Source of the DNA: Sclerodactyla briareus
Lineage: Eukaryota; Echinodermata; Holothuroidea; Dendrochirotida; Sclerodactylidae
DNA: 64,000 nt
Assembly (NCBI GenBank): GCA_026419785.1
Contig: JAODTK010004610.1
Coordinates: 106,500 to 170,499, forward strand
Direction: 5' to 3'
Below are positions 46,086-58,554 of this stretch, piece by piece. The position numbers and the translations under genes are program-made. Every line of letters begins with the position of its first letter. The stretch's first letter is position 1. The notes below the pieces were generated by a model. That model was not told the origin of the DNA. It was given only the letters and a program-made list of their open reading frames with translations, and ran no database searches.

Positions 46086-47789
46086 GCACTGGTAGCACAC
46101 AAGTATCTCATTCCCTTTTAGGTGTATTTATTTTAGATGCTTTTTGGTGATTGGCCTATCAGTTCCCATCGTTCAATCCTGAGCATTGCAACCACACAGC
46201 CTGCCTGTCGTAGGCTTGTAATTACTCATTAAGCCCGCATGAACTGCGAACGACAAATTCCGACCGTAAGTCTTCCACGGCGGCCTTGGCAGAAAAAATG
46301 ACCGACATAGAAGTCGAGCTTATTAATGATGGGGGAAAGCGAGTACCCTCATCAGAGACTCTGATCAGCTAATAAAAACAAAACTGCCTATCTAGAGTAG
46401 TGTAACTTGATACCATCTTAATGAACTGTGATTGGCTGATGAGAAGCCGACAGCTCTGGCGAGGTAACCACCGATCGCCTAATATAGATTGATAGTGGCA
46501 CCAAAAATGGCATCTTACTGAATCTATAGACACGCTCAATTAATGTACTGATTATACCGTAGTGGTGAAAGCAAAATAAATACTAGGATGGATCCAGAAC
46601 GGGAATGAGAACCCCGTTCAGGAAAATCTCATGCGGCCACGACGACCACGGAAAAGGGTGTAAATAATGAGGGGACCGCAGTATGGGAGGAAAACAAGAA
46701 CGCAACAATGCATAGTGCTATTTCTTCGGGTAATATCGAACTACCCAAGTTGTTGTAGCAATAATTCTCAACTTACGCACACCAAAACGTCTGGGATGGT
46801 GTGTAAAGTATCCACCTTCTGTCAACACGTAACCCAGCAGATAACACCTAGTGCTTATATAATGTTTATTACTTTTCCCGGATTGGTTATAGGGGTTGTC
46901 TATTGTTTATGCTAGTAACGGGCTATTACCGTATCAGGTATAAGAAATACTATTGACTATTATAGGCTATGTATGAGTCAAAATGGGGTTCACTCTAGGA
47001 TTGAGAACAATATTGACAAACGTCTATGTCTGTTGATAACCATTATAGGCTATTGGCCTCACCCATTTCAACGCTAGCAGAAGAACCCCTATATAATGAG
47101 ACTGGGCTACGACCATGCACTGCAGTTGTATCACCATCTCCACCCTGTTAACACATGACTCCCGAACCAATATTATGGTCCGGCCCCCAAATATCTGACA
47201 AAACAACTAAAAATATAGAACGATAGAATATTTCACAGTAAAATCGTGGCAGAGGCGCTATATATAGTGTCGTCAAAGGAAATTCCAGCCAAAATATTTA
47301 AATGTCATAGATGTGCATTGAAAATCATGCCAATCAAACTCTGTTCATGTCATGTCATAACAATGTTCCGTTATTAAGTTATGAATTTTCGAAGATCAAC
47401 GAACAATTCACTGCTAATTTGGCAATTCGCAAATTGGCAACATTTGATGACGTCAATCTGACCAATTTGAGAGAAAATGTTAAGAAATATGTCTGTTCCC
47501 TTATGATTGGGTGATATGCGTCACAGAAGGTTGCCAGTTGACGACCGAAATCAGAAAATTATATGAAATGTGAGGAGCCATATCTTTCCCAACGAACATG
47601 CTATGAACCGAAACAAAGTGATATTTGAAGATTTTTTATTTTCTTCCCCCTAAAAGTAGTAATAATTTGGATGGGAATGTCCCTTATAATTCTATGGTGT
47701 TGTAGCTCTGCGTTCTCCCCTTTGATTGATTGATTGCTACGGGTTAGGAAGCAATTTGACTCATCATGGAACCCTAACCGAATTTTTTT
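46086..47789. other. intergenic, no gene recognised
   Basis: AT-rich unique-looking sequence without supportable exons. A TGACGTCA occurs at about 47449. ORFs up to 82 codons show no domain. Confidence 0.4.
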
Positions 47790-48240
47790 TTGATCGTGGT
47801 TTTAGAGCACGGCGGACAACCGCTTCTCTTTCGACTTAGTGCTCAGATGATATCGAGCGGGAGTGAAACCAAATCCCTGTTTCCGGGACCGCAATTTTAC
47901 GTCCCCATCCGACGGAACGATAAGTGAACTCCAGGACTTGACCACTTCTCAGAACCTGGAGGAGCGGAAGATGTTCGACGAGACTGCTCACAGCCGACCG
48001 ACGAGACCTATGCAAGTGCCCCGAAACAACCCCCGAAATCACCAAGCCCACGGTTCTAACAACAGCAGGACAGGAACCCAAGACCTGAACACGACAGTCG
48101 AACCGCACGTACAGCCACTTCTGGAAAAAACGCACGGTGCTGATCGGCTGGAATTCGAACCGGGAACTGTTGCATGCCAAAGCGACATGATTACCGCTCT
48201 TCTATTCTCCCGGTCATCAGAACATGCTATGATGCGATGA
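47790..48240 (+). repeat. dispersed repeat family F, copy 2, with tRNA-like 3' part
   Basis: The 5' part matches 28690-28850 ('cttctctttcgact', 'cagatgatatcgagcggg', 'ccgggaccgcaattttacgt', 'ccccatccgacg'). The 3' part (48149-48213) is tRNA-like on the minus strand. Together they resemble a tRNA-derived SINE or a repeat that captured a tRNA relic. The 125-codon + ORF here is accidental. Confidence 0.5.
48149..48213 (-). other. tRNA-like remnant (tRNA-Ala-like), degenerate
   Basis: Minus strand: 'agagcggtaatcatgtcgc', 'tttggcatgc', 'aacagttcccggttcgaatt' then cc. ggttcgaattcc is a good B box and a TGC-like anticodon region is present, but the A box is poor and an extra G lies in the anticodon loop. 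It is unlikely to be a functional tRNA gene. Confidence 0.4.
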
Positions 48241-51200
48241 GAGGCAGCAGCCCTTGGGAAATTTAAAAAAGTACACATCAGGGGCGGATCCAGGATTTTC
48301 GGTTAGAGGGGCGCCAAATTGTCCACCATAATCTAGTTTGGTAGAGATATGGATCCAGGTGTCGCGAATCCACCAATCGGGGGGGGGGGGGGGGTTGCGG
48401 CCGAATTCCCCCGATACGAACGGTTTTATTGGATTTTAAACGCGCAACGTATCTGAATCATATCGAGCCAGAGATTTTTTAGTAGGGGTCCATGGGGTGC
48501 CGTGTTCCTGGATGGGGGGGGTGGGAACGGCATATGGATTCTCATGTTGACCATGGTCAAGCGGAGCGCCACCAGTGTTTGGAGATTTTTGGTCTGATAG
48601 ACCTCCCCGATAACCGGAAACGGCATTCTCATGTTTCTTAAAGAAGCATAAACGAAGAATTATGAATGATTTTTCCATGATTTTGAAGGAACACCGTGGT
48701 CCATTAAGACTATTTCCTGTATTCCACGACAATTTTGCAAGTAGTGATCCCAATAATACATTTTTTTTGTGCCGTTGAGTACAAATTAAGTCCTTCAAAA
48801 AAATGGTCCACTGCGCGTAATGGAATTTGAAACCCTTCTCATACATACTCCGCAATCGTGATGAGTAACGTGAACAATTGCGATATCAAGTGTCAAAAGT
48901 CAAAACTTTTTCTGGGAGCGGTTATTTTTTTCACCTTCCAGGCGTTCCGGGCCTTCTATTCTTTGCTCCCTTTCCCCTTCCTGAAATTCGTGATTATCAT
49001 CCGTTTCTGGAATCGGTTCCAAGTAATATTCGAGACGCCCTTCTTCATGCGATTTTTTGATGGATGTACTGTAGTCGCGCCCAATACTTTGCGCCTACCA
49101 TGTCCGGAAACCGTATATACGGAAAATATTTAACCTGTTGAATAACAAGGCGCCGACTGGTATGTCCCGTAGAAAACCCATTACATACAGCTCTACCGTC
49201 GAATACGAGTATTGTTAATTCTTGTGCGGTATATGAGTCGTGTGTGGCCACGACCAATTTAACAACATCATAAAGGCAAAAGAGTGGTAGACAGCAAAAC
49301 GTCTCTCCCCAACAGAATCATGGTTCGTTAATCCTCTTGCAGAACATTTCGAAGATATTCATAGGCCCGTTGTATCCTATCTATATATGCTACTATTGTA
49401 TATCTGCATGAAGAGTGTAGAAACGTTACCACTTATCTCAAACTTGAGGCGAGGAACCTGGCAATTCTGTAAGATATGAGCGCGCGAAGCGCGGCGAAAA
49501 TTTTTCAGCTTCATTATAGGAATTTTCGAATTTTCGCTTTAAATAAGGTTGCAAATAATTAATACTGTTTCTGAAAAAACCTTCGTCGGGGTGTGTAAAT
49601 ATTAGCGTACCCACCAGGCCCCTACCCCGACGAGATTGAAACTTCCTCCCCCGCTGGCGCCAACGCGTTTGACATAATCTAATACTAACCATTTTTTTCA
49701 TATAACATCAGCGGTCCCCACATATTTGGTTTTGCGTAACTTTATATATGCATTTGATATCCCTCCGCTGGATACGCCAACTGTATGGGAAGAACATTCT
49801 TCAACATTGTGGAGTTTAGTTGCGCTGAAGCCATTTCATGTTGTATCCCATAAGCATATGGGACCAGCCCCTAACGCCCGACTCTTTGGAGCATGAGAAG
49901 CAATTCGCGCGGAGCGCGCTGAAATCCAGGCGCTCGGTTCGCAAATTCAGGTTTTCGGGCACAACTTCCGATATTTTCTCTATTCAACGAGTCCAGTTTT
50001 CCACCATCGTTGGTCGATATTTTACTCGAATTTTTAGTTTCCATTTCACGGAAAAGATACTCTCTGCTTACCTACGTAAAACCAAAATTACTGATGTTCA
50101 TAATCAACCATGGAGTGGCGGTTTGTCCTCGATCATACCCAGTCTCTGGGAATCCACCCCCCCCCCCCAAACAAATCCAACGCCTACTGCCGTCAGTGCA
50201 TGTATTCTAAAAATACTTGCAAGTCCTGCCCACAGTTGGAATCTTCACGTCCTGGATAATGATGATTTTTTGCGCAGTTATGAACTATGAGGACACTCTC
50301 GGACAGAAATAGATACCTCATTCGCCCGTAGCGCGAGTTTTTCCAGAATATTGATGACCAAATGGCCCTTTGTGTCCATGCTGCAACATGCCTAGTATTG
50401 TGAGAGAGATTTGCGATTGTTTACATATGGGAAGAACAGACCAGACACTCTCAAATTCTAGTGGGGGGGGGGGGCGCATGGGGGAGGGAGGGGCCTTTAA
50501 TGGGGGGCGCCCCCCCAAGCTCCCCGGAGATACGCACTGGGGGGGACAATGAAATGTATTGTTTTGGTGTGACGTAAATGTGGTCATTTTGAGAAAAAAA
50601 TAAGATTGTGAGAATTGTATTTCTCGCCACATCGGATTAGCCTGGAAGCTCTGCCCGAAACGCCTGATCAAGCTGATACCTTTCCTACTGACTTGGACAG
50701 GATCCTGTGATGTAGAATGAGGGCAATCTTAGACAGCGCACTCGGTCCGTTACTAATAGTACAGTTTGCCGTGCCTAGATTCGCGATCGCTTTTGAGGAG
50801 CTAACAATACCTAACAATACAACCCATCCGCATCGTGGTGCTTTTATTCTGACTGTGGGAACAGTTGGCAGATGGGGCTTGCGTCAACTTTAACTCACCG
50901 GCTCAGGCCGGCAAAAAAAAAGAACTTCTTCTCGGAAGATTTTTTCGGGCCTCGAGGTGGCCATAGTATCAGGAGGGTCCTCCTATAGCAGGGCCACGGA
51001 GTGACCCATATTTCTCAAAGTTGCCACAGGTCTATGTATTCATAGTGTCCATTGACTTGCTTAATATTTATGTTATTCATAATTATGCAACTTACTTCTA
51101 ATTTCGACACAATATGGCCTTATACTTTTTGCAGATACTGTGTGAAGTCTTGTGAGCTCTGACCACTCCTGAAATTTAACGTTTCCTATTTGGATGTGAA

Positions 51201-51369
51201 AAATATGTTTCTTCTCCTCTCCATAAACCAGGATAACATAGAACACATTTGAGCTTCATTGACCTACATGCTCTTCTTACACTAACCCCACTACTACCCA
51301 TTATAATCCCTAGTTCTCTAGCCCTAACAAAAGCACTACAATACTACTAGCCACACGAAAATATGATGA
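48241..51369. other. intergenic; dispersed-repeat debris
   Basis: 48280-48420 starts 'ggggcggatccaggatttt' and ends in a G-run, a dispersed-repeat style sequence. 49440-49970 contains palindromic gcgcgcgaagcgcgg-type motifs (49479, 49905) flanking 'gtatccagcggaggga'-like sequence on the minus strand. 50461-50545 has paired G-runs. The 150-codon ORF at 49838-50290 overlaps this debris and is not called a gene. Confidence 0.4.
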
Positions 51370-51455
51370 TCAAGGGGTTACATCTGTAGAGCGCTTCGAG
51401 CGTGAAAAACGTGGAAAAGTTATATAAGCACCGGATGTTGTTATTATATATCGTA
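51370..51455 (+). repeat. short tail motif of a common dispersed element
   Basis: 'gtagagcgcttcgagcgtga' ... 'gaaaagttatataagcaccg' resembles the widespread 'agcgctttgagcg ... aaagcgctatataag' repeat tails of many animal genomes. Assignment is from general familiarity only. Confidence 0.3.
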
Positions 51456-51527
51456 CACCTAGCCCTAGACTGTTACTCAATATAGCCTTCACACAATGCT
51501 TACCATAAGCCAACCCATTTTTTCTAA

Positions 51528-51860
51528 TTATGCAGCTGTCATTTCCCCTATGAATATCAGTAAACCATGCACTGTCTCATGTATAATAATTTCATGCCGT
51601 TGTAACAAATTATCTAATGTATGCCTAATCTGCTCTATTTTATTACCAGTTAAGCCCTTATTTTCGTAACCAAGATTAGGAGTATAATATAGGACATGCA
51701 GTGAATAATTAACTCGCCGGAAATCGGATAAGCCAACACCTTCACTCTCCCGTTGACAGCTCGCCGAGAATAATTGCAGCCTATTGTCGCCTATACCTGT
51801 TATACGAGCCCATAGAGACAGGCTATAACCCATTGCTAGTATAGCTGATAAGATTAGCAC
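51528..51860 (-). CDS. unassigned 110-aa ORF
   Basis: Open from ATG (minus strand) MLILSAILAMGYSLSLWA, a hydrophobic signal-like start, through NKIEQIRHTLDNLLQRHEII, a likely amphipathic helix, to GEMTAA and stop. It reads like a real protein rather than a chance frame: amino-acid use is balanced and it is uninterrupted in a region otherwise full of stops. Local base composition is also unusual (51230-51870 is poor in G on the + strand). I recognise no family. It could be a fragment of a mobile-element gene, a single-exon gene, or chance. Confidence 0.25.
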   Translation of the reverse strand: MLILSAILAMGYSLSLWARITGIGDNRLQLFSASCQRESEGVGLSDFRRVNYSLHVLYYTPNLGYENKGLTGNKIEQIRHTLDNLLQRHEIIIHETVHGLLIFIGEMTAA

Positions 51861-52305
51861 ATCAGAAAATTAGACGATGCGCGTCGCGGCAGGCCCATTC
51901 GATTGTTAAATGTGATGTTTTGTTTTTCTTCACTTCCGGGTAATCGCTCTAGTTTTTTGCAATTTCCTGACTCATTACAACTTAACGATCGGCTACGTGT
52001 TGATTTTGCAGCAGTGTCACTTGTGACTTACATTCAAAGTATGTGCAGGGTTGTGAATATTCTAAATTCGGTAAGCGAAGTGCACCTGCAAGCGGGAATA
52101 TGCTATTAAACGATGGAAAAAAGACGGATCTCTCATTGTAGAGTGTTCTTACCATCTGGCGATAGGCGGAAGGTGTTGATGCTGTGCCTTGGAACACTAT
52201 CTGTATAGCACGTACGAATAAATGAATAGTGAATGCATGAATAGATAACGATGAATGAATGACGAAAAGAACGAATAAGAATGGAATAATAAATGAATGA
52301 TTGAA

Positions 52306-52307
52306 TA

Positions 52308-52388
<81 letters not shown>

Positions 52389-52402
52389 TTATAAGATATA
52401 TA

Positions 52403-52444
<42 letters not shown>

Positions 52445-52469
52445 GATAGATAGATAGATAGATAGATGA
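52306..52469. repeat. (ATT)n then (GATA)n compound microsatellite
   Basis: About 80 bp of ttattattattattattatt (52306-52389), a short spacer, then about 65 bp of gatagatagatagatagata (52404-52469) with one missing TA step near 52444. Confidence 0.95.
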
Positions 52470-54471
52470 GAATGAGTATAAATGTAAACAAAATTACCTC
52501 AGCAGGAGCTCTATGGGAATACTGTAGAACGGACTAATTGGGGTAATCAATGGGATTTAAATAACATCTAATCACAGTATTCGAACAAAAATGGCACTCG
52601 CCCTGACCAGTGACGAGCTGCACCCACCCGCCAAGTTTGAACCTGATCGCTTATTACGGGGTTAGTTAAGTATGAGTGATGGGGCCGAACAGATCGACGA
52701 ACGAATACGAACGCACTTTAACTAACGATTCTATTAACACTAACTGAACTAACGAACGGACGGAGAGGCTTGGTGATCTTGTACAGCTGACCCACGGAGC
52801 TAAAAAGGAAGAAATAAAACGATGATGTTTATACGGAAACGAAACAACATTCTTTGCATCCCCTTACTCGTGATCACACATATTTTGGATGCGCTTCAGA
52901 AACGTTCCCAGTAGCTAACGTTCAGGCTTTGAGAATGCTTCGCACTCAATTTCAGCTATAGATAATAGTGTTATGTGGTGCGTGCGGCGCCTTATCCCGC
53001 AATAATATCTGTCAGCTGCTGTTGCCCAATAGGGTAGATTCGTTCCTGATTCCAATCGTGATTATTACAACGAGTATTACGCATCAACAGAAGTTAGGCA
53101 TGGTATTATACTGCAAGAATGCCACATAGGCGTAAATGACACAAGGGAAGAGAGTAAAAGAAATAAACCCGGAACTTGGCCTTTGGCTCTCGAAGTTATT
53201 ATATTTAGAATGAATGAATATCGGAATTACAAAACGATAGCTGGATTGTCGAATAACGTATCCTTGTACGATATTTGTCTAACCGTTTTTTCCCTTGTGT
53301 ATGTCGTAATATCCTATCGTTTTTAGAGCCTAAGATCATGATGTTGTTTGCATCTCGGAGGTCTATGTGAATACTGCATTATGAGCTTTTCTCAACCACG
53401 TAGCCATTTGCAATCCACCAGCTCGTGTGGAATGGGAAGATTTTTACGAAGTGACGACAATCACACGCTAGCCGTCGTTTCCCTTCCTTCGTTTTGCTCT
53501 CCCCCTTCCTCTCGTTTCTTCTCTTTCTCATTCTCTCTCCCCTGATTCATTTCGGAAATGAATCCCCCCCCTCCCAAAAGAAAAAAAAAAAACGACAGTA
53601 CTAAACCATGTTTTTCTCAGTTATCTTAACCGACTGTGGAGTAAAAAGGATACCGTTGAAAGTTTTATCACTGTCTATATTTGCTAAAACACCCCTAATA
53701 GAGATTGGAAACGCCTTCCCAGTTGGCCAATCAGTATAGGCTGACAAAAAAACACAATCAGAAATGTCATCTTCTGAGGACGAGAAGTGTCCCGATGACC
53801 TCATCTAGGAAAGTTTTAAAAAGCCCTTCAAACCATGATATATATTAACAACCTGAAACCCGCCAAAAAAACCTAGTTAGAAAACCGAACAAATCCGCAC
53901 ACAATCGCACTTTGACAATGGGAATCAAATGTTTGGCAGGACCAAATGGGTATATTTTAAAGCTGGCCATTATTGTGACTGAAGTGTGCACGTACTGAAT
54001 GGTCCTCAAATACCAATCGTATTTGTTTTGGCATCAGATCGAACGGTTCGGGCCAAAGACTTCCTCCAAAGACCTAAACAAGAATATTCATCCCCAGAAT
54101 GGCCGGGTTAACCTATACTTGTTTCCGTCAGGCGGTTATCGTGTTGTGGAATACCGAAGTTAACATCCTGATATAATCTTTATTAGTAGGTTAACGACAC
54201 CGTAAATGAGTTGATGTGCATCAGTCGACGTCAACGGAAGTATTATTCCCTGATCGAGCCGATCAGATAAACAGGTGAGAATATTTTAGGTGCATCTGAA
54301 TAGCTCCATTATTTCCCCCCACGCCCTAATAGGATGAATCCCGCAGCTGAGTAGCCAGTCTTCCGAGTTATGGGACCAGACAATGCATTCCCGATCTTCT
54401 GATGTGGACATTTCTTCTTCCCGGTCAATTTCCTCTGTTTACTGGAGTTATGAGCTGGGCGCGGCGGGGAA
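52470..54471. other. intergenic, no gene recognised
   Basis: AT-rich with no domain-bearing ORF or repeat family identified. Confidence 0.4.
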
Positions 54472-54545
54472 GGGAGGGGGGGGGGGGGGGGGTAGGGGGG
54501 GGGAGGGGGGGGAGGGGGGGGGGGGGGGGAGGGGGGGGGGGGGGT

Positions 54546-54621
<76 letters not shown>

Positions 54622-54624
54622 GGG
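54472..54624. repeat. ~150-bp poly-G tract
   Basis: Almost pure G on the + strand, broken by about a dozen single A or T. It is by far the longest of many G/C runs in the window. It may be a real G-quadruplex-prone microsatellite or a read/assembly artefact. Gly- or Pro-rich ORFs across it are artefacts of composition. Confidence 0.9.
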
Positions 54625-55904
54625 ACCTCTAACTCTAGGGAGGTGTAGGAACCTCACCACCCCTCATTAACCTCGAGGCATTTTTTTGGGCCCCATTTAT
54701 TCTTGCAATTAATGTTGTTCGTTTGTTGTATTCACTGTTTTTCTGTTTTTTCCCCTCTTCCCCATCCATCCATTTCCCGTTTTAATAGTTCACTTCCCGA
54801 TTTTTTTTCTCCCGATCTTAATCGGGGGGGGGGGGTTCCCCCGCTGGCTACGCCACTGAGATTGACACTTGCCTTAGATGGTGACCGTGGAACAGCTGCC
54901 CACGACTCGAATGATGACTGTTTCTAACTGCCATGTACACTGGCAAGCGACGTGTCAAGGATTGCATGACAGGAAGAGGGGGGGGGGGGGTCCTCGACGG
55001 AGGGGTCCAGCAACTCCCATGTCCTGCACACGCAGACTCACAACCTAACCCTCTTAACCACCAACAACATATATGCTTGGTGGATTGCAATTTCCAAGTC
55101 CATTCGTTGCGGGACTCGAAAGACGAAGATTAAGTACTTTCCATACCGTTTCTTGGGGCATCGTATATGGTCACGAATTACTTGGCCTACTTCCGTTTAA
55201 TAACATACATGAAACTCCTCAGTTCCATTTTTGTGGAAGCAGAGATGAAACGATTAACCCTCCTCCCACTTATTTCCTTTTATTTTAGATGTGGATCAAG
55301 TATCTTCCTAAGACCTTCGTCTTTTCAGGAGCGAAGTCATTTTGGGGCATCAACGTTTAGTAAGATCCACTCAATTTTCTATTCTTTCGAATGAAATGTT
55401 ACAATTCATCAGGAAAAAAACTAAGTGAGAAAATGTAAATCAGCTCCCGCATAGGAATAAATCTGTTTTGAGAGTAAGAAACAGGCGTAAATACCAATTT
55501 TTCCAAGGGGGTGTGAACTTTTGGGACCGAAGATGTTCTATCTGAGACCGACTTTTTGATTGACTACTTGCGACCGTGTGAAGTTGTACGACGCGGGGGG
55601 GGGGGGGGAGGGGGGAGGGGAGGGTGAAGGGGGGGGGGGGGGTAGGTGGCCTCGCTTCCCATAGGTGTCGTCCTACAACGGTCCATTTGTACCTTTTTAT
55701 CGGCATCTTCGTTCACGAACTCCATCTTCGGGGGTCTTTCAGGTCGCTTAAAGCGGTTTTGGTCGCTCAGAGACCGACTCTTTTGGCGCTACGGGAACAC
55801 CTTTTCAATATCTCCGGGGGTGTCACCCCCCCCCCACATCCCCCCATATTACTCCCGAGTTGAAAGCAGTTAAATTGATCTCGAGGTGCGTTTGTCACGT
55901 CCAA
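54625..55904. other. intergenic; G/C-run repeats
   Basis: Further G-runs at 54824-54835, 54979-54990 and 55596-55642, and a C-run near 55828. 54836-54858 reads 'cccccgctggctacgccact', a dispersed-repeat end. No exon recognised. Confidence 0.4.
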
Positions 55905-56620
55905 CATTAACATTCGATTTTTCAGATATAGAATAGCGAAGTGCATAATTTTTCAGTGTTTCGCACGCAATGTCGTTTTCTTCCAGGCGTACGCTAAATA
56001 TGCGATGTAATGCTTCGAATAATTTTGGTTCCCTAAGCCCTGGGGCAGACTGCCCCCCCCCTCCCCCCCCCCCACATTTCTGAGATTAAAAGTCGGACGG
56101 AAATTCGTGGGACAATTAGAGAGGAAAAAGCAAAGTGAAAGAAAATGCCTGAAGTTTTTTTGCAGCTTTTTCTTTTTTCGCTCGCTTCGCGCGCGCCCGT
56201 ATTTTCCGCGAGACTGACTTTCAATTCGGGTACAAATTTTCTGCTCCAAATTGGAGTGGTCCCGTACTACGCCGGGCTTTTCCCGATCCCACGCAGAGAT
56301 TGTTCGGTTGACCCTGATCCCCCACGCAAACAATCCAGAGTGAAAAAGTAATAAAAAAATACCATGTTGAAATTCGTAAATAATCTTAGTATTCACAATG
56401 ACGACTTTTTTGCCTGTCTTTTTACTCAATTCACAAATGTGATGGTTGCTATTGAGCCTGGCAGATGCCGTTTCCGTCGATCTGGAGGGTAGTAAAAATC
56501 TGAAAATTTCTTGGTAGGCATCGCGCCAACGATGGTGCGCTCCGCTTAGATGCTGATTCGCATCCAATGTCCCCCCCCCCACTTTTCAAAAACGGGCCGA
56601 CGCCCCTGAATGCCATGCAA
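55905..56620 (+). repeat. dispersed repeat family B, copy 2
   Basis: Colinear with 16066-16810 over the whole length in the same orientation. Its 3' part adds 'gcgccaacgatggtgcgctc' / 'cgcttagatgc', a module related to the end of the tandem array at 18060-18115 and to 60815-60880 (minus). The 209-codon minus ORF inside is accidental. Confidence 0.75.
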
Positions 56621-56639
56621 ACATATCGAGACTTGTTCT

Positions 56640-57090
56640 CATGCTATAGGTGCCTCAGCGCCGATAGACTCCACACAAGCTGCATACTGTGTTGCACTGC
56701 GAATGTTTGCAGTACGCTTCGCAGGTGTGCGTTGTTCATGCAGGGAAACTTAGTGCTGGGCTGGTTTGCGAATGATCCTCAGACAATGGCATACGCCGCC
56801 CGCTTGCGCCATCTTGTTTCTATTGAAATTCAAACATTAATTTAACTTCGAAAAGCATTTAGAGTCTAAGGGGATGATTGCTGTTGGTTTTGGTAGGTGT
56901 TGAAGGTTATTCTGGTGAGAGAAAGACAACCGAATTGTGCTAAATTTTTGAACATATTCAACAAATGGCACAATGAAATACATTCCTAATTTATCGTCTT
57001 GTTAATGTGTGACGTCATGCGTTATTGCGCAATTGGGATTCTCCCGATTTCTCTGCTTATGTCCCAACCTCTGTTGTGTCAATCCTGCAG
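56640..57090 (+). repeat. dispersed repeat family E, copy 2
   Basis: Colinear with 42370-42740: 'cgaaaagcatttagagtcta', 'attgctgtt', 'agaaagacaaccgaattgtg', 'ctaaatttttga', 'gtgacgtcatgcgttattgc', 'gcaattgggattctcccgat' and 'ttctctgc'. It contains an intact TGACGTCA. Confidence 0.65.
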
Positions 57091-58554
57091 TTGTCCTCTA
57101 ATCGAGAATCTTATAAAGACGTGACACGGTACACTCGTAAATTAAGATCTTGTATTACTGTATCCGCATTGACTGACGCCGGGTCTCCGGAGGGGGGGGG
57201 GGGGGCAGTGTGCTGTCTGGACCTAATATCCGCCTGTTGGACAGGGCGGGTCTCCATCCACAGATCTGATGTCCTGACTGGAAGCGAGGAGAGCAGCTGC
57301 AGGTAAAGTTGCCTAATCTTACGTAGCTAGTCATGCGCCCTCTATTTTACCACTACGGTCGAGTTTCGTATTCATGTACAAACTTGTATTTTAGGGAAAT
57401 CCTGATTTTGCCCAATACATCCTCATAGTCATAGTCAGGATCATGGTTTGTAACCTGCGTGATATGGACTGGGAAGTGTCCCGTTAACCAAAGATTATAA
57501 ATGCGAAGACTCTCATTGAATGCTGGGCAAATACGAAGTGACGCGTTGCCGTCATCTCCCTGTACATATTGTACAGCCAATTCTCATTCACCTCCTTCAC
57601 AGGAGTGTACAGGATATTTTATAGCATGCGCTTACCAGGAGTTACTCTTCTATGACACTAACCTACCCCCGTTTTGTCGACATTCAAAACAGTCTACTAC
57701 GGTATTCTGTGTGTTTCCTGATATCGGCACTTCTGTATGTCCGTCCCGGCCGTCCGTCCGAATGTCTGTCTGTCCAAGCTACTTTGCGGGGAAATTAAAT
57801 TCCACGCTATAATCTGTATAGAGAGTAACGCGACGACACCGGCTTCCTGAAACAAACTGAATTTTTATTGACGGTTATTTATCCCCTTTGTGTGTTGGGG
57901 GGGGTATCCGAATTTGGCGAGAAAAGGACCCAGGGTCATATAAAAAAAAAAAATCTATACAGTCCTATACCACGTATGTTATCACCTGGTTATTGTGGCG
58001 TTCAAAATTAGCATTAACTTTTGGCTCTTTGGATAACACTTTCGGGTATTTCGGGCACGAATCGAATTTCAGAAAGGATGAGATATCACTTTTATCCGAT
58101 TACGCTGCCTATCCCCGTTCTTCTCGTGATCCCAGCCCTTTCAAATGAGGAGTTTCCGGCGACGGAGCTCGGGGGCATTCACGTTTGCATGGGCGTCGTG
58201 GCAAAATATTTGTTTATTGATGAATCTAAGCGAGCGCACCACAGTCTTCTGGCGCAACATACACAAATGTTCGTCAGTGAGCCAGGAAAAAAACATTCTG
58301 CACTTTCCGTGACTTATGGAGGTAAAGAACGCCCCTAAAATTTCAATAACTCCCAAACTTTTTTAAATTCCGGGAAATATTCTCCAGAATATTCAGTTGA
58401 TAGCCTTCTGGCTTACATTCACTCCTTTTTACACCTCTTCAGTTTATCATCACAGAGGAGTTAACCGGGGCTCCCACTGATGGGTTTCAGATGGGCATAA
58501 AAAGATGTGAAATAAATTAGGTGCCCACTGACATCATGTCGTCAATCTTTTTAA
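57091..58554. other. intergenic, no gene recognised
   Basis: A G-run at 57192-57205 and a 'gtccgtccg/gtctgtctg' run at 57740-57775. ORFs at 57353-57580 (-) and 58021-58338 (+) lack domains. Confidence 0.4.

Noticed and set aside
47863..48240. 125-aa + ORF
   Set aside because: Lies in dispersed repeat family F and crosses the tRNA-like remnant; the frame is not shared with copy 1 at 28.7 kb.
49838..50290. 150-aa + ORF
   Set aside because: Overlaps dispersed-repeat debris with gcgcgcgaagcgcgg palindromes and a C-run; no domain.
51230..51370. Pyrimidine-rich sequence resembling animal mitochondrial coding DNA
   Set aside because: No mitochondrial protein segment could be read in it; the likeness is only compositional.
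54383..54670. Gly-rich and Pro-rich ORFs of 70-95 residues
   Set aside because: Produced by the poly-G tract on the two strands; not proteins.
55953..56582. 209-aa minus-strand ORF, the longest frame
   Set aside because: Falls entirely inside dispersed repeat family B copy 2. The corresponding frame in copy 1 is interrupted and differs, so it is not a conserved coding region.
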